A DNA stretch of 64,000 bases, taken from positions 124,001 through 188,000 of the forward strand of contig NZ_JAANCO010000001.1 of the NCBI RefSeq assembly GCF_011326725.1. Direction: 5' to 3'. Positions 60,435 to 64,000 of the stretch are shown here, piece after piece. Position numbers and translations under genes: made by a program. Every line of letters starts with the position of its first letter. Position 1 is the stretch's first letter. Source of the stretch: Microbacterium excoecariae. GTDB taxonomy: Bacteria > Actinomycetota > Actinomycetes > Actinomycetales > Microbacteriaceae. The notes beneath the pieces are model-generated. The model had not been told where the DNA came from. It was given only the letters and a program-made list of their open reading frames with translations, and did not search any database.

Positions 60435-60935
60435 TCAGCCCCGGCCGAACGGATCCGTCCGCGTGACGGCGAAGCGGCCCTCGGGGTCCAGGCGGTCGAG
60501 GATCGCGTAGGCGATCTCGCGCAGCTGCGCGCGTTGGTCGGCGTCCAGCGCGTCGAGCACCGCGTCCCGCACGTTCTCGACGTGCGCGGGCGTCGCGGAG
60601 ATCGCCTTGCGCCGCCCGTCGGGTGTGAGCACGACGTCGATCGCCCTGGCGTCGTCCGCGGCGCGCTCGCGCCGGGCATAGCCGCGCTTCTCGAGGCGCG
60701 TGACGACGTGCGAGAGCCGGGGCAGCGTGGCGTTCGTCGCCGAAGCGAGCTCGCTCATGCGCACGGTATGACCGGGCGCCCGCGTGAGGACCGCCATGAC
60801 GAGGTAGTCAAAGTGGGTGAGCGCGTCATCCCGGGCGAGCTGCTGGTCGATCCGGGCCGGCAGCAGCTCCATGACCGCCGCGAGCGGCGCCCAGGTCGCC
60901 TGCTCCTCGTCCGTGAACGACCTCGACCTCGACAT
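60435..60935 (-). CDS. MarR-family transcriptional regulator
   Basis: Winged-helix regulator of 166 residues with HTH region RMSELASATNATLPRLSHVVTRLEKRGY and wing ARRERAADDARAIDVVLTP. A TAGGGT box lies six bases before the ATG, suggesting a leaderless message. It is divergent from an oxidoreductase and the shared 82-bp gap contains two matching inverted repeats, a standard arrangement for a MarR sensor of reactive or phenolic compounds. Confidence 0.9.
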   Translation of the reverse strand: MSRSRSFTDEEQATWAPLAAVMELLPARIDQQLARDDALTHFDYLVMAVLTRAPGHTVRMSELASATNATLPRLSHVVTRLEKRGYARRERAADDARAIDVVLTPDGRRKAISATPAHVENVRDAVLDALDADQRAQLREIAYAILDRLDPEGRFAVTRTDPFGRG

Positions 60936-60955
60936 GCCCTCACCCTACGGGAATA

Positions 60956-60999
60956 GTTGTCGCATCAACCGTGTTCCCGTAGATAGTTGTTCCCACAAC
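60956..60999. promoter_or_regulatory. Two MarR-type operators
   Basis: GTTGTCGCATCAAC (60956-60969) and GTTGTTCCCACAAC (60986-60999) are inverted repeats on the pattern GTTG(T)-N4-(A)CAAC, starting exactly 30 bp apart, each preceded by ATA. They occupy the divergent promoter region between the MarR gene and the NADP-binding protein gene. Confidence 0.75.
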
Positions 61000-61017
61000 C
61001 TCTCGAAAGGACCCCTC

Positions 61018-61590
61018 ATGACCGTCACCATCTTCGGAACCGGATCCATGTCCCAGGCGATCGCGAGCGTGCTCTCGCGCGGCGGCGCGGCGATCCAGAC
61101 GATCGCCCACGACGACCCGCGACAGGACGTCGCCGGCGACATCGTGGTGCTCGCCGTCCCCTACCCGGCGCTCGCGACCATCGCCGCGGAGTACCGCGCC
61201 GAGCTGGCCGGCAAGACCGTCGTCGACATCACCAACCCGCTCGACTTCGCGACGTTCGACGCGCTCGTCGTCCCCGCCGACGCCTCGGCGGCGGCAGAGC
61301 TCCAGGCGCTCCTGCCCGATTCCCGCGTTCTCAAGGCGTTCAACACCACGTTCGCCGCGACGCTCGCGTCCGGGACCGTCGGCGGCGAGCCGACCACGGT
61401 GCTCATCGCCGGGGATGACGCGGCCGCCAAGGAGACACTCGCCGCGGCGATCACGGCGGGCGGCGTGCGGGCGGTCGACGCCGGCGCACTGTCGCGGGCG
61501 CGGGAGCTCGAGGCGCTCGGCTTCCTGCAGCTCACCCTCGCGGCCGGGGAGAAGGTGGGCTGGGATGGCGGATTCGCGCTCGTCGGCTGA
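61018..61590 (+). CDS. NADP-binding oxidoreductase (F420:NADP reductase-like)
   Basis: Rossmann-fold protein of 190 residues: VTIFGTGSMSQAIASVLS at the N terminus, VVLAVPYPAL, DITNPLDF and VLKAFNTTFAATLASG, as in NADPH-dependent F420 reductases. It is shorter than full reductases. AAAGGA lies seven bases before the ATG. It overlaps the following dioxygenase-like gene by 26 bp and is probably controlled by the divergent MarR protein. Confidence 0.87.
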   Translation: MTVTIFGTGSMSQAIASVLSRGGAAIQTIAHDDPRQDVAGDIVVLAVPYPALATIAAEYRAELAGKTVVDITNPLDFATFDALVVPADASAAAELQALLPDSRVLKAFNTTFAATLASGTVGGEPTTVLIAGDDAAAKETLAAAITAGGVRAVDAGALSRARELEALGFLQLTLAAGEKVGWDGGFALVG

Positions 61591-62452
61591 GCCGGCCGCG
61601 GCCGACCTTCTCGCCGCGGATACAACCATGGGCCCGGTCACGCTGCGCGTGGCCGACCTCGACGCCATGATCGGCTACTACACGCGGGCCGTGCCCCTCG
61701 AGCTGTTGCGGCACGAGGGCGCCGCCGCGGTGCTGGGGCGCGGATCCGTGCCGACCGTGATCCTCGAGCACGCGCCCGAGCTGCGGCACGCGTCCCCGCG
61801 CGATGCCGGCCTGTTCCACACCGCGATCCTGTTCGACTCGGACGCCGCCCTGGCCGCCGCGGTGGCCTCGGTGGCGCGCGCGGCGCCGGGGACCTTCACG
61901 GGCAGCGCCGACCACCTCGTGAGCAAGGCGTTTTACTTCACGGACCCCGAGGGCAACGGTGTCGAGCTCTACCGGGACCGCGCGCGCACGGCGTGGAGCT
62001 GGGCGCACGGGCGCGTCGTCATGGGCACGGAGGGCCTCGACCCGAACGCCTTCCTGCGCGACCACCTCACGCCCGAGACGCTCGCGGATCCGCGGGTCGG
62101 GGACGCCCGCGTCGGGCACGTGCACCTCAGCGTCGGCAGCGTGGACGAGGCGCGCGAGTTTTACGTGCGGCGGCTCGGCTTCGCCACGACGGCCGAGGTT
62201 CCCGGCGCGCTCTTCGTTAGCGCCGGCGGCTACCACCACCACATGGCGATGAACGTCTGGTCGAGCCGCGGCGCGGGCCGGCGCCAGCAGGCGCTGGGGC
62301 TCGGATCCGTCGACATCGCGCTGCCGACCCCGGACGACCTGGGCGCGGCCGTCGAGCGCATGCGGCACGCGGGCGTCGACCCGCGCGACGACGGCCGGAC
62401 CGTGACGTTCTCGGATCCATGGGGCAACGACGTGCGCCTCGCGGTCGCCTGA
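61565..62452 (+). CDS. VOC-family (glyoxalase/extradiol dioxygenase) protein
   Basis: Two vicinal-oxygen-chelate domains in 295 residues, similar to CatE-type catechol 2,3-dioxygenases. Domain 1 (about 20-140) has GPVTLRVADLDAMIGYYTRA, LFHTAILF (metal His) and FYFTDPEGNGVELYRDR (metal Glu). Domain 2 (about 175-295) has GHVHLSVGSVDEAREFYV and YHHHMAMNVW. Under MarR control this suggests a response to aromatic or quinone stress. The ATG at 61565 overlaps the upstream gene. Confidence 0.88.
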   Translation: MADSRSSAEPAAADLLAADTTMGPVTLRVADLDAMIGYYTRAVPLELLRHEGAAAVLGRGSVPTVILEHAPELRHASPRDAGLFHTAILFDSDAALAAAVASVARAAPGTFTGSADHLVSKAFYFTDPEGNGVELYRDRARTAWSWAHGRVVMGTEGLDPNAFLRDHLTPETLADPRVGDARVGHVHLSVGSVDEAREFYVRRLGFATTAEVPGALFVSAGGYHHHMAMNVWSSRGAGRRQQALGLGSVDIALPTPDDLGAAVERMRHAGVDPRDDGRTVTFSDPWGNDVRLAVA

Positions 62453-62510
62453 CCCGCACGCGACGGAGCCCGCCGCCCCGAAAGGGGTGGCGGGCTCCGT
62501 CGCGTGCGGG
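62453..62510. terminator. Bidirectional stem-loop between convergent genes
   Basis: A perfect 22-bp stem (62453-62474 with 62489-62510; arm starts CCCGCACGCGACGGAGCC) topped by a CCCC-GAAA-GGGG mini-stem. It begins two bases after the TGA of the VOC gene and ends nine bases before the MFS gene end. No T-run, but the length and position argue for a shared terminator. Confidence 0.85.
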
Positions 62511-62518
62511 CGCCGCGC

Positions 62519-63820
62519 TCAGACGCGCGCGGCCTCCTTCTCGGAGCCGTAGCGCTCTTCCTCGATCTCCTCGAGGGTCTTGCCCTGGGTCTTCGGCGCC
62601 CAGATCGTGCCGACGAGGAGCGACACCGAGAGGATCGCGATGAGGATCGCGCCGAGGCCGTGCAGGCCCATCGTCGTCAGCCACACGGGGAAGCCGTAGC
62701 TGAGGATGCCGACCATGATGCGGGCCGTGAAGAAGAGGAAGCCCTGCGCGGACGCGCGGTATCCGGTCGAGAACAGCTCCGCGGTCCAGAGGCCGTAGAA
62801 CGCCTGCGCGCCGATGCCCGAGGCGAGGCCCCAGAGGATCGCGAACGCGAACATCGTCCCGGTGGAAGCGGGCACGTACACGAGCACGACCCAGCCGGCG
62901 ATGCCCATGACGGCGCCGATGAAGTACAGCAGGCGGCGCGACATCCGGTCGGCGAGCGCCATGAACCCGAAGTACGTGCCGATAACCGTGCACAGCCAGA
63001 GGAAGGACTGCAGGAAGAACTGCTGCTGCGAGTTCGTGAACCCGGCGGCGTCGTACACGCGCGGCATGAAGATGCCCGCCTGGCCGGCCACGGTGTTCCA
63101 GAACCCGTACACGCCGACGAGGAAGATCAGCGCCGTGATGTTCTTCTTGCGGCTGAACAGACCGCGGAAGCCGGATCCGCCGAGCACCTTCGCGCTCGGG
63201 TTCTGCGTGCGCACGTTGTTCGTCTCGGTCCAGCGCTTGGACTCCGAGAGCCCCTGGCGGACCCACCACGTGATGAACGCGACGACGAAGAGGTGCACGA
63301 AGATGATGCGCGAGCCGAACAGGCCGAGCGGCTCGAGGAGCGCGGCGAGGAAGAAGCCGATCGCCGGGCCCACCGACCAGGCCAGCTGCGCCGTGCCGAC
63401 ATGGGCGGCGCGCTTCTCGCTCGGCGCCTCCTCGGCGATGTACGTCCACGAGGCCGGAACGCCCGCGCCCACCGCGATACCCGTGATGACGAAGGCCGCC
63501 ATGAGCATGCCGCTGTTCACGGCGAACGCGGCGATCAAGACACCCACCATGTAGACCATGAGGTCGTAGGTGTAGATGAACTTGCGCCCGAGGCGGTCGC
63601 ACAGCGGGCCGCCGATGATGGCGCCGATCGCGGCGCCGAAGGCGTTGGCGCTGAGCGCGGCGAGGAGGCCGGCGAACCCGTCGGAGAACCCGAATTCGGC
63701 CTGCCAGAATCCGAGGCTCGTGGCGATCGCGATGATCGACCCGGCCTCGATGTAGTTCGACATCGCGACGGCGATGGTCGCCTTCCATCCCGTCGTGTTC
63801 TTCGCACCGATGCGTGCCAT
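62519..63820 (-). CDS. MFS sugar transporter, probably L-rhamnose uptake
   Basis: Twelve-helix MFS symporter of 433 residues with GPLCDRLGRKFIYTYDL after helix 2, a central loop of about 35 charged residues, and ELFSTGYRASAQGFLFFTARI in the C-terminal half, like bacterial sugar/inositol carriers. AAGGAAGAG precedes the ATG at about ten bases. The TGAAACGATTCA operator upstream matches the rhaM operator, so rhamnose or a related sugar is the likely substrate. Confidence 0.88.
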   Translation of the reverse strand: MARIGAKNTTGWKATIAVAMSNYIEAGSIIAIATSLGFWQAEFGFSDGFAGLLAALSANAFGAAIGAIIGGPLCDRLGRKFIYTYDLMVYMVGVLIAAFAVNSGMLMAAFVITGIAVGAGVPASWTYIAEEAPSEKRAAHVGTAQLAWSVGPAIGFFLAALLEPLGLFGSRIIFVHLFVVAFITWWVRQGLSESKRWTETNNVRTQNPSAKVLGGSGFRGLFSRKKNITALIFLVGVYGFWNTVAGQAGIFMPRVYDAAGFTNSQQQFFLQSFLWLCTVIGTYFGFMALADRMSRRLLYFIGAVMGIAGWVVLVYVPASTGTMFAFAILWGLASGIGAQAFYGLWTAELFSTGYRASAQGFLFFTARIMVGILSYGFPVWLTTMGLHGLGAILIAILSVSLLVGTIWAPKTQGKTLEEIEEERYGSEKEAARV

Positions 63821-63890
63821 GCGTACGTCTCTTCCTTGAAAACTTCGTGCGGCGCCGGCGGCTTTGCCTCCGTCGTCGTCTCACCGAGCG

Positions 63891-63902
63891 TGAAACGATT
63901 CA
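63891..63902. promoter_or_regulatory. LacI-type operator, TGAAWCGWTTCA class, MFS promoter
   Basis: TGAAACGATTCA, 71 bp upstream of the MFS transporter start. It is the reverse-orientation counterpart of the rhaM site at 59122 (one mismatch to its reverse complement), linking this transporter to the rhamnose regulator. Confidence 0.75.
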
Positions 63903-63982
63903 GGCGCCAGCGGACGACTGTACGACAGATTCCTGAGATTCGCCAAACGAATGCGGGCCGGGGGCGCGCGTGTTAGTTTTGG

Positions 63983-63994
63983 TCAACCGGTTGA
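63983..63994 (+). promoter_or_regulatory. Palindromic operator at the window edge
   Basis: TCAACCGGTTGA, a perfect 12-bp palindrome in an unusually AT-rich stretch (TGTTAGTTTTGG before it and TAGATA after it). It probably belongs to the promoter of a gene beyond position 64000; the class is different from the other operators here. Confidence 0.5.
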
Positions 63995-64000
63995 TAGATA

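Noticed and set aside
1..64000. tRNA, rRNA or tmRNA genes
   Set aside because: No cloverleaf-like conserved TTC-G-A blocks with CCA ends or rRNA stretches were noticed on either strand, though without a search tool a tRNA could be missed.

Overview
The window is high-GC DNA (about 70% by eye) with tightly packed genes, frequent GTG starts and four-base ATGA/GTGA overlaps. Many gene starts look leaderless, with a TANNNT -10 box six bases before the ATG. Together with the protein families this points to an actinobacterium, most likely a plant- or soil-associated member of Micrococcales/Microbacteriaceae. There is no rRNA, tRNA, transposase, phage gene or CRISPR array.

Layout. 1-12 kb is mostly housekeeping: an SDR reductase, a ten-unit 73-bp palindromic repeat array, a Na+/H+ antiporter, an OafA-type acyltransferase, a luciferase-like oxidoreductase, pheA, pgm, and a Tat-exported PhoX-type phosphatase behind a PHO box. 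12-31 kb is a carbohydrate locus: an AI-2E-type permease, a LacI regulator with a rhamnogalacturonan-type acetylesterase, an ABC exporter, a Gfo/Idh/MocA + DUF6807 pair, two paralogous sugar-binding lipoproteins, and a long operon (binding protein, two permeases, YesL-like protein, GH42 beta-galactosidase, serine hydrolase, GH2 beta-galactosidase) ending at a strong terminator. The gene content resembles the Bacillus yes locus for rhamnogalacturonan I. 31-38.4 kb is a six-gene reverse operon: an Opp-type ABC importer plus a flavin monooxygenase and two carboxymuconolactone/AhpD-like proteins, a conserved neighbourhood of unknown substrate. 38.6-43 kb is an oxidoreductase/DUF993/TIM-barrel/LacI operon. 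43-52.8 kb is mixed: a small alarmone synthetase, esterases, a lipoate ligase overlapping an orphan DNA methyltransferase, and two MFS exporters. 52.9-64 kb is an L-rhamnose regulon (kinase, aldolase-dehydrogenase fusion, isomerase, mutarotase, LacI regulator, MFS transporter), interrupted by a small MarR/redox/VOC cluster.

How it fits together. Oligosaccharides released from pectin side chains would enter through the ABC importer, be deacetylated and stripped of galactose by the acetylesterase and beta-galactosidases, and release L-rhamnose for the 53-59 kb pathway. Regulatory sites support this link. Operators of the type GGCAAGCGCTTTCCC lie at four promoters or gene starts in the 15-21 kb locus. 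A second type, TGAAWCGWTTCA, lies upstream of the rhamnose genes, and near matches also cover the -35 boxes of both binding-protein promoters.

The most unusual non-coding content is a set of palindromic repeats with conserved arms and variable GC-rich tips (two dispersed families plus the 73-bp array), and a strong excess of the hexamer GGATCC in all three codon phases.
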